A stretch of 64,000 nucleotides of DNA. It comes from Francisella frigiditurris. GTDB lineage: Bacteria > Pseudomonadota > Gammaproteobacteria > Francisellales > Francisellaceae. The number at the start of each line of letters is the position of its first letter. The stretch's first letter is position 1. The position numbers and the translations under genes are program-made. The stretch is from assembly GCF_001880225.1 (NCBI RefSeq), contig NZ_CP009654.1:620001-684000 (forward strand), given 5' to 3'. The notes under the pieces are model-generated. The model saw only the letters and a program-made list of their open reading frames with translations. It made no database searches and had not been told where the DNA came from. Positions 57,135-64,000 of the stretch are shown here, piece by piece.

Positions 57135-58676
57135 ATGAAAAAGTTTTTCTCTAATAGCTTAATTGTTTCATTTTTTCTTCTTCTGTCTAAAATCTTAGGC
57201 TTTGTTAGGGATATCTTACTAGCTAGTTTTTTTGGAACTGGTATTGCAATGCAAGCTTTTTTAATAGCTTTTAGAATCCCAGAATTTATGAGAAAAGTTG
57301 CTTCTTCAGGAGCAATAACCCAGATATTAAATCCATATATTAAAGGTCGAGTTAGTAATCAACAGAAACAATTTGTTGCAACTATTTTATTTTTTGTTTC
57401 AATCTCTCTTCTCTTTATCATCTTACTTGGAATTGCTTTTTCTAATTTATGGGTAAGTATTTTTGCTACAGGAATTATGGATGATTACCAGATTTTTAAA
57501 TTATGTTCTACATTATTTATAATAATGATTCCATATGTGTTATTTATATTTCTTGTAGCATTAATATCAGCTATTTTGAATAGTCATAAGCGTTATGTAA
57601 TAGCCTCTATAATTCCCTTAATTCTAAATATATCAATGATAATGGGAGTTCTGATTGCACCAAAGTTTAATACTCCAATATATGTTGTAGCTTATTCAGT
57701 TTTAATAGCTGGTATTTTTCAATTAATTGTAGCCATGATTTCACTTTATAAGCTTGTTGGAAAAATAGATATTAGTAAGTCTGTGATCTTTATGAGGGAT
57801 CTTAGGGTAATTGTTTTTTTTAGAAAGTTTCCAGCAGCTTTTGTAGGAGCTTCAATTTTATCAATAAACTCATTAGTTGAAACTTTTTTTGCTTCATTTT
57901 TGATATCTGGGAGTCTTGCATGGCTTTATTATGCAGACAGAGTTAACCAATTTGTTTATGGGGTTTTTGGCACAGCTATAGCTACAGTTGTTATTCCTTA
58001 TTTGATTCAATATAGAAATGATTATTCTAACTTTCGGTATGTTTTCTCTAGGGTTTTTAATTTTGCTATCTATATTACAGTTCCAGCTCTTGTGGGGCTG
58101 GTAATTTTATCCAAACCAATTGTTGTGACATTATTTAATTATGGAAAGTTTAGTGAGCAAGATGTTAATTTTACTCAAATGGCTTTAATGGGCTATGCTG
58201 TTTCTTTGTTTTGTTTTGTGGTTATTAGAATTATTACATCTGCGTTGTATATTAGTAGCCAAACTAATATAGTATTTAGAATAAGTGTATTTTGTTTATT
58301 AGTTAATATAGTATTAGATGCTCTGGTTATATATTTTTTATCAGATGATACCTATGCTTTTTTTATCTTGGCGATTATTACATCTTTAGTAGCTTTATTA
58401 AATTTGATGATGCAAATGATCATATTAGCTAAATTTAATTTTACGATTTTTATAAACTTATTCTTCTCTAAAAGCTACTTCTTAAAAATTTTTATTAGTA
58501 TTGGTGTAATGATATTGGTTTTGTTTAGTTTTGATTTAAATATAGATGTATGGTTTCAAATGACATTATTAGAAAGATTTTTAAGACTTTTTCTTATTAT
58601 TAGTCTTTCAGCAATGAGTTATATTGTCATTACGCTATTATTAGGTGTGAAAAAATATTTAATCATTAAACATTAG
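57135..58676 (+). CDS. murJ: Lipid II flippase MurJ
   Basis: A 513-residue MOP-superfamily protein with about 14 helices that moves lipid II across the inner membrane. The N-terminal SKILGFVRDILLASFFG and AFRIPEFMRKVASSGA segments are diagnostic, including the cavity Arg residues. It is cotranscribed with rppH, judging by the 7-nt gap. Confidence 0.95.
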   Translation: MKKFFSNSLIVSFFLLLSKILGFVRDILLASFFGTGIAMQAFLIAFRIPEFMRKVASSGAITQILNPYIKGRVSNQQKQFVATILFFVSISLLFIILLGIAFSNLWVSIFATGIMDDYQIFKLCSTLFIIMIPYVLFIFLVALISAILNSHKRYVIASIIPLILNISMIMGVLIAPKFNTPIYVVAYSVLIAGIFQLIVAMISLYKLVGKIDISKSVIFMRDLRVIVFFRKFPAAFVGASILSINSLVETFFASFLISGSLAWLYYADRVNQFVYGVFGTAIATVVIPYLIQYRNDYSNFRYVFSRVFNFAIYITVPALVGLVILSKPIVVTLFNYGKFSEQDVNFTQMALMGYAVSLFCFVVIRIITSALYISSQTNIVFRISVFCLLVNIVLDALVIYFLSDDTYAFFILAIITSLVALLNLMMQMIILAKFNFTIFINLFFSKSYFLKIFISIGVMILVLFSFDLNIDVWFQMTLLERFLRLFLIISLSAMSYIVITLLLGVKKYLIIKH

Positions 58677-58744
58677 GATTTCTAAAACTATCTGTAATAC
58701 TTTATACTAGAAAAAGTATATATGGAAATAAGACTTTTTTTGTA

Positions 58745-60244
58745 ATGTATGATTTAAAGAATATAAATAATCTTAGAGGGATAGAAAGGGAAACTCTTAG
58801 GATTAGTGAAGATGGAATTTTTACTAATAGCCAACATCCTAGTAAATTAGGACATAAGCTTACTAATAGTAGTATAACCGTAGATTTCTCTGAAAATTTA
58901 TTGGAGCTTATAACAAAGCCTAGAAAAAGTATAGATCATGTGTTGGAAGAGCTTAATAAACTCCATTCTTTTACTTTGCAAAGAATGGATGTAAATGAAA
59001 TTATATTAAATTTGAGTATGCCACTAATTGTTTCAGAAAAAGAGGTGCAAGTTGCTGATTTTGGAGAGTCTAATTCTGGAAAAATGAAACAGGTATATAG
59101 AAGAGGTTTAGAAGCTCGTTATGGTAAGGTGATGCAAGTAATTGCAGGAATTCACTATAATTTTTCTTTTGATGAGAAGTTAGTCGCTCAGAAATCTGAA
59201 GAGCTGGGTTTAACAAAGTCTGGTGTTTACTTTGGTGTAATAAATAATTATTTTGAGTATATGTGGCTGTTGCCATACTTGTTTGGAGCAAGCCCGATTT
59301 GTGCAAAAGCATCTGTTAAAAATAAGCCTAACTATTTAAATGAATTGGATGATGAATTTTATATTGGTGAATATGCAACAAGTTTAAGGATGAGTGATTT
59401 AGGCTATACTAGTCCAGCACAGAAGAATTTGCATATATCTTATAAAGATGTAACTTCATATGTTACGGGATTAATAGGTGCTACAGAAGAAGAGTTCGCA
59501 CCTTATGAAAGAATAGGCTTATATAATGATCAAGGTAAGCGTATTCAGTTAAATAATAGTATTTTACAAATTGAAAATGAGTATTATAGTCCTGTAAGAC
59601 CTAAACAGCTATCAAAAAGATGTGAGCGACCGGCTTGTGCGCTTATGAATAGAGGTGTTGAGTATATAGAAGTTCGTGTGCTTGATGTAAATCCTTTTGT
59701 TGCTTCTGGAATAGATAAGCAAACTTCATTGTTTATAGAGGTTATGCTAATGACTTGTTTCATGAGAGATTTTAATCAATATAGCGAAGATTTTGTAAAA
59801 GCTGCTAAATCTAACTTAACCGAAGTGGCAATTAATGGGAGAAATCCATCTTCTAAGCTTATAAAGATTTGTACAGGAGAAAAAGTTCTATTAAAAGATT
59901 ATGCTCTTGAACTTTTTACATCTATCGAGAAAACTGCTTTACAAATGGGGCGGGAGTATATTGATGCAGTTTCTCTTGAAAAAGAAAAGGTCCTTGATGT
60001 ATTAAAAACTCCTTCTGCTATTTTAGCTAATCATGCTAAAGATAAGGGTTATAAGAACTTAGTCTTAGAATTATCTAAACAAGCATCTAATGAATTTAGG
60101 GAAAATAAACTAGATCATACTGAAATAGATTTATTAGAAAGGCAGGTGGCTGAATCATTTGATGCAGAAAGAATACTTAGAGAATATGATAGTTTATCTT
60201 TAAACGAGTATATAGATAAATACTACAAATCAGTTTGTATTTAG
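58745..60244 (+). CDS. gshA: Glutamate-cysteine ligase
   Basis: First enzyme of glutathione synthesis, 499 residues, class 1 (E. coli-like). RGIERETLRI opens the protein, followed by ITVDFSENLLELIT and a SLRMSDLGY segment. VEYIEVRVLDVNPF near residue 315 belongs to the active site. It is a single enzyme, not a GshAB fusion. No gene is tightly linked. Confidence 0.95.
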   Translation: MYDLKNINNLRGIERETLRISEDGIFTNSQHPSKLGHKLTNSSITVDFSENLLELITKPRKSIDHVLEELNKLHSFTLQRMDVNEIILNLSMPLIVSEKEVQVADFGESNSGKMKQVYRRGLEARYGKVMQVIAGIHYNFSFDEKLVAQKSEELGLTKSGVYFGVINNYFEYMWLLPYLFGASPICAKASVKNKPNYLNELDDEFYIGEYATSLRMSDLGYTSPAQKNLHISYKDVTSYVTGLIGATEEEFAPYERIGLYNDQGKRIQLNNSILQIENEYYSPVRPKQLSKRCERPACALMNRGVEYIEVRVLDVNPFVASGIDKQTSLFIEVMLMTCFMRDFNQYSEDFVKAAKSNLTEVAINGRNPSSKLIKICTGEKVLLKDYALELFTSIEKTALQMGREYIDAVSLEKEKVLDVLKTPSAILANHAKDKGYKNLVLELSKQASNEFRENKLDHTEIDLLERQVAESFDAERILREYDSLSLNEYIDKYYKSVCI

Positions 60245-60305
60245 TTTATTTTAGAAATTGATTTTTATTTGATAAATTTTAGATAGAAATAATAAGATAA
60301 ATAAA

Positions 60306-60521
60306 TTAGATTTTCTTAAGAGAACCAAATCTTTTGTTAAATCTATCAACACGACCAGCAGTATCAACTACTCTCTGCTTACCAGTATAGAAAGGATGGC
60401 ATTCAGAACAGATATCTATATTTAAAGCATCTTTACCGATTGTAGATTTTGTTTTAAAAGTGTTTCCACAGCTACAAGTAATTGTAACTTCATTATATTT
60501 TGGGTGAATTTCTTGTTTCAT
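60306..60521 (-). CDS. rpmE: 50S ribosomal protein L31, zinc-binding type
   Basis: A 71-residue L31 with four Cys in CSCGNTF and [12 protein letters not shown], the zinc-containing form. It is transcribed alone from the minus strand with a possible leader hairpin. Confidence 0.97.
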   Translation of the reverse strand: MKQEIHPKYNEVTITCSCGNTFKTKSTIGKDALNIDICSECHPFYTGKQRVVDTAGRVDRFNKRFGSLKKI

Positions 60522-60550
60522 TTTTTATTTCCTTGTTTTTATAATTTGAC

Positions 60551-60590
60551 ATCGCCACCTAAGCTATTTCATTAGGCACCATATCCCTAA
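60551..60590 (-). promoter_or_regulatory. Possible L31 leader hairpin
   Basis: On the minus strand CCTAA (60572-60576 complement) and TTAGG (60558-60562 complement) form a 5-bp stem flanked by GGTG and TGGC, 37 nt before the rpmE ATG. L31 genes of gammaproteobacteria often have autoregulatory leaders. Evidence is limited to position and one stem. Confidence 0.35.
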
Positions 60591-60640
60591 AAAGTAGAAT
60601 AACTCACGAATTTTAACTCAATTAAAAGTAAGTATCAAGT

Positions 60641-61369
60641 TTAATTGGAGGAAATATATTTCTCTCTTCTTACGCTTTTTGGATTAAATCCAGCGCTTGT
60701 AAGTTGCTCATATGCTTGATCTATCATATTTGGATTACCACATAGATATACAACATCTGTTTCTGGATTTAGGCTTAATTCTCTTAATTGGTTTTGTACA
60801 TATCCAGAAGCTTCATAACTATTTAAACTTTCTTTCTCGCGACTTAAACAAAGTTTGAAGTGAATATTTTCATGTCTCTCAGCAAAATTTATGAACTCAT
60901 CAGCATAAAGAGCATCTTTTCTATGTTGTACGCCTAATAATATATGAATTTCTGTGTTGTTAGCTTTTTCTAATAATTCTGGAAACATTGATTTGTAAGG
61001 AACTATTCCAGTACCTGTGCCAATTAGGATTAATTTGTTAATTTCTTCATCTTTTAGTATCAATCTACCAGCAGGACCCATTGCTGGAGCGGTCTCTCCC
61101 TCTTTCATATTAAAGAAGAATTCTGAAGCAGCTCCTCCTTTAACATAAGTAATACCTATTTCTAAAAGCATATTGTTGGTAGGTAGAGAACCTAAGCTAT
61201 AACTTCTTCTTTTTAGAGCTCCCTCACTATCTTTTAGTAGGAATGTTATAAATTGTCCAGCCACAAAATTTAAAGGCTTGTTGTCTGTTCTTTTAAAAAC
61301 AAAATGTCTAACATTTGGAGTTAAATCTTTAAAAGACACTAATTCTAAATCAAATTTTTCTAGAGCCAT
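60641..61369 (-). CDS. fpr: Ferredoxin/flavodoxin-NADP+ reductase
   Basis: A 242-residue FAD enzyme moving electrons between NADPH and ferredoxin or flavodoxin. The FAD-binding RRSYSLGS, the NAD(P) motif GTGTGIVPYKSMFPEL and VYLCGNPNMIDQAYEQL are clear. Length is between short Fpr proteins and the plant type; the fold is the bacterial type. It stands alone. Confidence 0.88.
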   Translation of the reverse strand: MALEKFDLELVSFKDLTPNVRHFVFKRTDNKPLNFVAGQFITFLLKDSEGALKRRSYSLGSLPTNNMLLEIGITYVKGGAASEFFFNMKEGETAPAMGPAGRLILKDEEINKLILIGTGTGIVPYKSMFPELLEKANNTEIHILLGVQHRKDALYADEFINFAERHENIHFKLCLSREKESLNSYEASGYVQNQLRELSLNPETDVVYLCGNPNMIDQAYEQLTSAGFNPKSVRREKYISSN

Positions 61370-61456
61370 ATTTAGAAATTTCTTTACATTTACTATTAAA
61401 TTTGTGTAATTGTATAATAACTAGAGGTATTTATAAAATGATTTTGAATTAAAGCG

Positions 61457-61861
61457 ATGAGTAAATATTTGTCATTAATTATTATTTTTGTGATTTCTCC
61501 ATTTTTTGTTTTTGCTGAAATGAAGCAGTCAGATCTAGAAGATGTTTATTCAAAGCCTATAGTTATAGAAGGAAATAAAGCAACTATAAATATAGAATTA
61601 CCGGTTGACTCTATCTCTGGCTATAGATGGTTTTTGACAGAGTATAATTATGATTATATTAAAGCGGTTTCATATCAGCATGAAAGTATTAATGTTGAGA
61701 AATCTAAATATGGTTCGTTAGATAGTTTTAAAATGTCTGTGCATGATAGGTTCAAGAAGATTCCTCAAAAGATTGTTTTGCATTTTGAATGCTTTAAGCC
61801 ATGGGAATTAAAAGAAGATGTTTTATATAAAGATGTGGTGATTTTATTTATCCCTGATTAA
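61457..61861 (+). CDS. Chagasin-family (I42) protease inhibitor-like secreted protein
   Basis: A 134-residue protein with a Sec signal peptide (LSLIIIFVISPFFVFA, cleavage after VFA). The three inhibitor loops of chagasin-type cysteine protease inhibitors are recognisable but altered. DSISGYRWF stands for NPTTGYxW, KYGSLDSFKM for the Gly-rich loop, and KPWE for RPW. It is probably periplasmic or secreted. In pathogens such inhibitors block host or self papain-type proteases; activity here is inference. Its end is 1 nt from the convergent DsbA-like gene. Confidence 0.72.
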   Translation: MSKYLSLIIIFVISPFFVFAEMKQSDLEDVYSKPIVIEGNKATINIELPVDSISGYRWFLTEYNYDYIKAVSYQHESINVEKSKYGSLDSFKMSVHDRFKKIPQKIVLHFECFKPWELKEDVLYKDVVILFIPD

Positions 61862-61862
61862 G

Positions 61863-62624
61863 TTAAGAGTTAGTTAGAGCATTTTGAATTTGATTAGACA
61901 CCCAGTTAGCAGCATCTTTAGGTGAGCTGGCAGCGTTATTTGTGTGTTTGTCTGCAATTACATGAATTTCATTTAAATGTTTATCGAGCTCGTTTTTGTC
62001 CATGTTCGCTAAATTTGTTGGCAGAATAATAAGTGCATGAGGTCCATCAAAACCAATTTCTTTTCCTAGTTGACGCGATTCAAGTTCCTCTTTTGCGGCT
62101 TCCTTAAGTTGGGCTTTATCAATTTTTATACTTAGTTTATCGGCAATGGAATTTATTTCATCAAATGTTATTTCACCTTTTGATATTCTTGTTTCAAATA
62201 TAGATTTATTATATTCATCAAATAATGCTGGACCTCCTTGAGTATAAGCTTCATATGCAATTAAGCTCGCGTAATTTGCAACGTTCATATCGCGATTTGA
62301 TGAAGGATAGGGTTTGAATATGATCTTAATATCAGAGTTGTTTTTAAGTATAGAGTTTATCTCTTTAGAAATTTCAGCACACTTACCACAGCCGTAGTCA
62401 AAAAATACAACAACTGCTTTTTCAGCATTTTTATTACCTAAATAAGGAGTTCTATTATCATTTAATAATTGATTTATAATTTCAGGGTTTGCAATATGCT
62501 CAGCATAATTAATTGTGTCGGTTTTGGTTGTTGTAATTTCTGTGTTACTTTTTGTATTTTGCTCTGAACATCCGCTCATTAATATTACAGATGCTCCTAA
62601 TAAAGCGATTGTTAATTTTTTCAT
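61863..62624 (-). CDS. DsbA-family thiol:disulfide lipoprotein
   Basis: A 253-residue envelope lipoprotein of the DsbA/BdbD group. A signal peptide ends in the lipobox LMSGC (Cys19). The thioredoxin-like core starts at VVVFFDYGCGKCAEI, with active-site Cys79 and Cys82 (CGKC). The loop usually carrying cis-Pro reads GFDGPHALIILP, so Gly precedes the Pro instead of the usual Thr or Val. It should oxidise or isomerise disulfides of exported proteins. It lacks the FKBP-like domain of Francisella FipB. AAAGGAAC precedes the ATG. Confidence 0.85.
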   Translation of the reverse strand: MKKLTIALLGASVILMSGCSEQNTKSNTEITTTKTDTINYAEHIANPEIINQLLNDNRTPYLGNKNAEKAVVVFFDYGCGKCAEISKEINSILKNNSDIKIIFKPYPSSNRDMNVANYASLIAYEAYTQGGPALFDEYNKSIFETRISKGEITFDEINSIADKLSIKIDKAQLKEAAKEELESRQLGKEIGFDGPHALIILPTNLANMDKNELDKHLNEIHVIADKHTNNAASSPKDAANWVSNQIQNALTNS

Positions 62625-62799
62625 GTGTTGTTCCTTTGTGGCTTAATAAAGGTTGTATGATGTTTTATTAAACTATTCATATCAATAAAAGTCTAGATTT
62701 TTGTTTTGCATTGTTATTGTAAGAGCATGCATATAAGTATTTTAATTAGCTTTAGAGTTGTAAAAAAAGTTATTTTTTTTTCTTATTTGTTATATATTC

Positions 62800-62808
62800 T
62801 GCTAGAAT
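62800..62808 (+). promoter_or_regulatory. Extended -10 promoter element of cyoAB
   Basis: TGCTAGAAT, identical to the extended -10 at glnA, lies 51 nt before the cyoA ATG. The upstream stretch is T-rich with no clear -35. Confidence 0.45.
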
Positions 62809-62859
62809 AATATCGGAATAACTATTTTAAAATTAATTTATAGTTCTAAGGTTAATAGT

Positions 62860-63759
62860 ATGAAACAAAAAAAATATATATTAGCGTTAATAGTTGCGTT
62901 TACTACATTGTTTTTATCAGGCTGTGTTAAGAGTGGTGTTTTAGATCCTAATGGACCTATTACGGCAAGTGAACAGAAGCTTTTGGTATATGCTATATTG
63001 CTTATGCTTATAGTTGTTATACCTGTGATAATTTTAACTTTATGGTTTGCATGGCGTTATCGCGAAGGAGCAAATGCAAAATATCGTCCTGAATGGACTC
63101 ATAGTACTCTTTTGGAGGTTGTGTGTTGGGGTGTTCCAGGTGTTTTAATTCTTATATTAGCTATTATGACATGGAAGACTACTCACTCACTTAGTCCATA
63201 TAAGCCTTTAGAGTCTGATAAAAAGCCTCTAGAAATTGATGTTGTAGCATTAAACTGGAAATGGATGTTTATTTATCCAGAACAAGGTATTGCCACAGTT
63301 AATTACATAAGAATTCCAAAAGATAGACCAATTAATTTTAAAATTACTTCAGCTGCGCCTATGAACTCTTTCTTCATACCTGAGCTAGGTGGTCAGATCT
63401 ATGCAATGACTGGTATGACTACACAATTGCATATTATAGGTACAAACAATGGTAAGTATCGTGGATTTTCTGCTAACTATACTGGTCATGGTTTTGCAGA
63501 GATGCAATTTTATGCTGAGGTGGTGAATCAAGATAATTTTGATCAATGGGTTAAAGAAATAAAAAGCTCAAATGATCCATCATTGACATGGGGATATTTC
63601 TGGAATAATTTAGTTAAAGATTCTGTAAATAATCCAGTAACTTACTATTCAAATGTTGATAAGAACTTATTTAATGATATTACTATGTCTTATATGATGC
63701 CTAATTATAAACCTGGCGACATGGAAAAGATGGGTAATATGCATCATATGGATATGTAG
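62860..63759 (+). CDS. cyoA: Cytochrome bo3 ubiquinol oxidase subunit II
   Basis: A 299-residue lipoprotein subunit of the quinol oxidase. The signal peptide ends in LFLSGC, followed by two helices (residues about 42-65 and 84-105). The periplasmic cupredoxin domain has VVALNWKWMFIYPEQGIATVN and lacks the CuA cysteines, as quinol oxidases do. The last residues are Met/His-rich (MGNMHHMDM). cyoB follows after 38 nt. Confidence 0.96.
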   Translation: MKQKKYILALIVAFTTLFLSGCVKSGVLDPNGPITASEQKLLVYAILLMLIVVIPVIILTLWFAWRYREGANAKYRPEWTHSTLLEVVCWGVPGVLILILAIMTWKTTHSLSPYKPLESDKKPLEIDVVALNWKWMFIYPEQGIATVNYIRIPKDRPINFKITSAAPMNSFFIPELGGQIYAMTGMTTQLHIIGTNNGKYRGFSANYTGHGFAEMQFYAEVVNQDNFDQWVKEIKSSNDPSLTWGYFWNNLVKDSVNNPVTYYSNVDKNLFNDITMSYMMPNYKPGDMEKMGNMHHMDM

Positions 63760-63797
63760 TAATAAATTATAAATAGTACGGTAAATAGGAGAGCAAT

Positions 63798-64000
63798 ATG
63801 CTAGAAGCATTAATTGGAAAACTAAGTGATCCACATTTGGTTTTTCCATATCTGTATGAGCCAGTAAGCCAACAATTAATCATACTTGGTATGTTTATAG
63901 GTATAGTGGTTGCAGGTGTGGCATTAGTCGGTGGTATCACATATTTTAAAAAATGGGGTTACTTATGGAGTGAATGGTTTACAACTATTGACCATAAGAA
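63798..64000 (+). CDS. cyoB: Cytochrome bo3 ubiquinol oxidase subunit I (3' end outside window)
   Basis: The frame from ATG 63798 is open to the window end and encodes the N-terminus of the haem-copper oxidase subunit. GGITYFKKWGYLW and SEWFTTIDHK match the start of E. coli CyoB. AGGAGAG precedes the ATG. Confidence 0.95.
   Translation, partial: MLEALIGKLSDPHLVFPYLYEPVSQQLIILGMFIGIVVAGVALVGGITYFKKWGYLWSEWFTTIDHK

Overview
The window is a continuous piece of a low-GC (roughly one third G+C by eye) gammaproteobacterial chromosome. The encoded ribosomal proteins, RNA polymerase subunits and gene order (glpK-glpD-glpF, then tRNA-tuf-secE-nusG-rplKAJL-rpoBC, then metK and rpsP-rimM-trmD-rplS) fit the family Francisellaceae. 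I recognise the L1 and RpoC proteins as Francisella-like but not identical to what I remember of F. tularensis, so I do not assign a species. No rRNA, insertion sequence or CRISPR array was seen. Almost all genes are intact, and coding density is high.

Layout. 1-9257: two tandem NupC-type nucleoside transporters (the first cut by the window edge), tmk, prfC, a LysM/FimV-like membrane protein, ftsY and uvrD. 9333-10742: glnA. 10743-12912: a small accessory patch with a decayed gene, an orphan 372-residue protein with BNR-like repeats, and a chimeric ORF joining a phage-type ParB-like N-terminal domain to the C-terminal third of a type II L-asparaginase. 12909-19267: a methionine region: metY-metA on the minus strand and, divergently, two betaine-homocysteine methyltransferase-like paralogues with an MFS transporter between them. 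19395-25023: peptide transporter, glycosylasparaginase-like Ntn hydrolase, two MFS transporters (the second sits where the asparagine transporter AnsP lies in Francisella) and a small outer-membrane-like protein. 25102-30110: glpK-glpD-glpF followed by two membrane proteins, one a short MscS-type channel. 30174-33287: an ArnT/PMT-type glycosyltransferase and a RecD2/Dda-like helicase. 33444-47008: tRNA-Tyr, Gly, Thr, tuf, tRNA-Trp, secE, nusG, rplKAJL and rpoBC. 47099-64000: lapA-like, tsaD, acyl desaturase, SLC13-type permease, metK, the rpsP operon with xerD, a 2OG-Fe(II) oxygenase, rppH, murJ, gshA, rpmE, fpr, a chagasin-like inhibitor, a DsbA-like lipoprotein, cyoA and the start of cyoB.

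The most striking feature is a set of four RNA elements that match the SAM-II (SAM-alpha) riboswitch pattern. They sit upstream of metY-metA, both methyltransferase genes and, in a more divergent form, metK. Together the controlled genes make one route: homoserine to O-acetylhomoserine (MetA, carrying the Glu linked to acetyl-CoA use), to homocysteine (MetY), to methionine (BHMT-like enzymes), to SAM (MetK). SAM-II is best known from alphaproteobacteria, so a whole SAM-II regulon in a Francisella-like gammaproteobacterium deserves a second look. The two methyltransferase units share a leader of about 226 nt that is clearly better conserved than the genes it controls.
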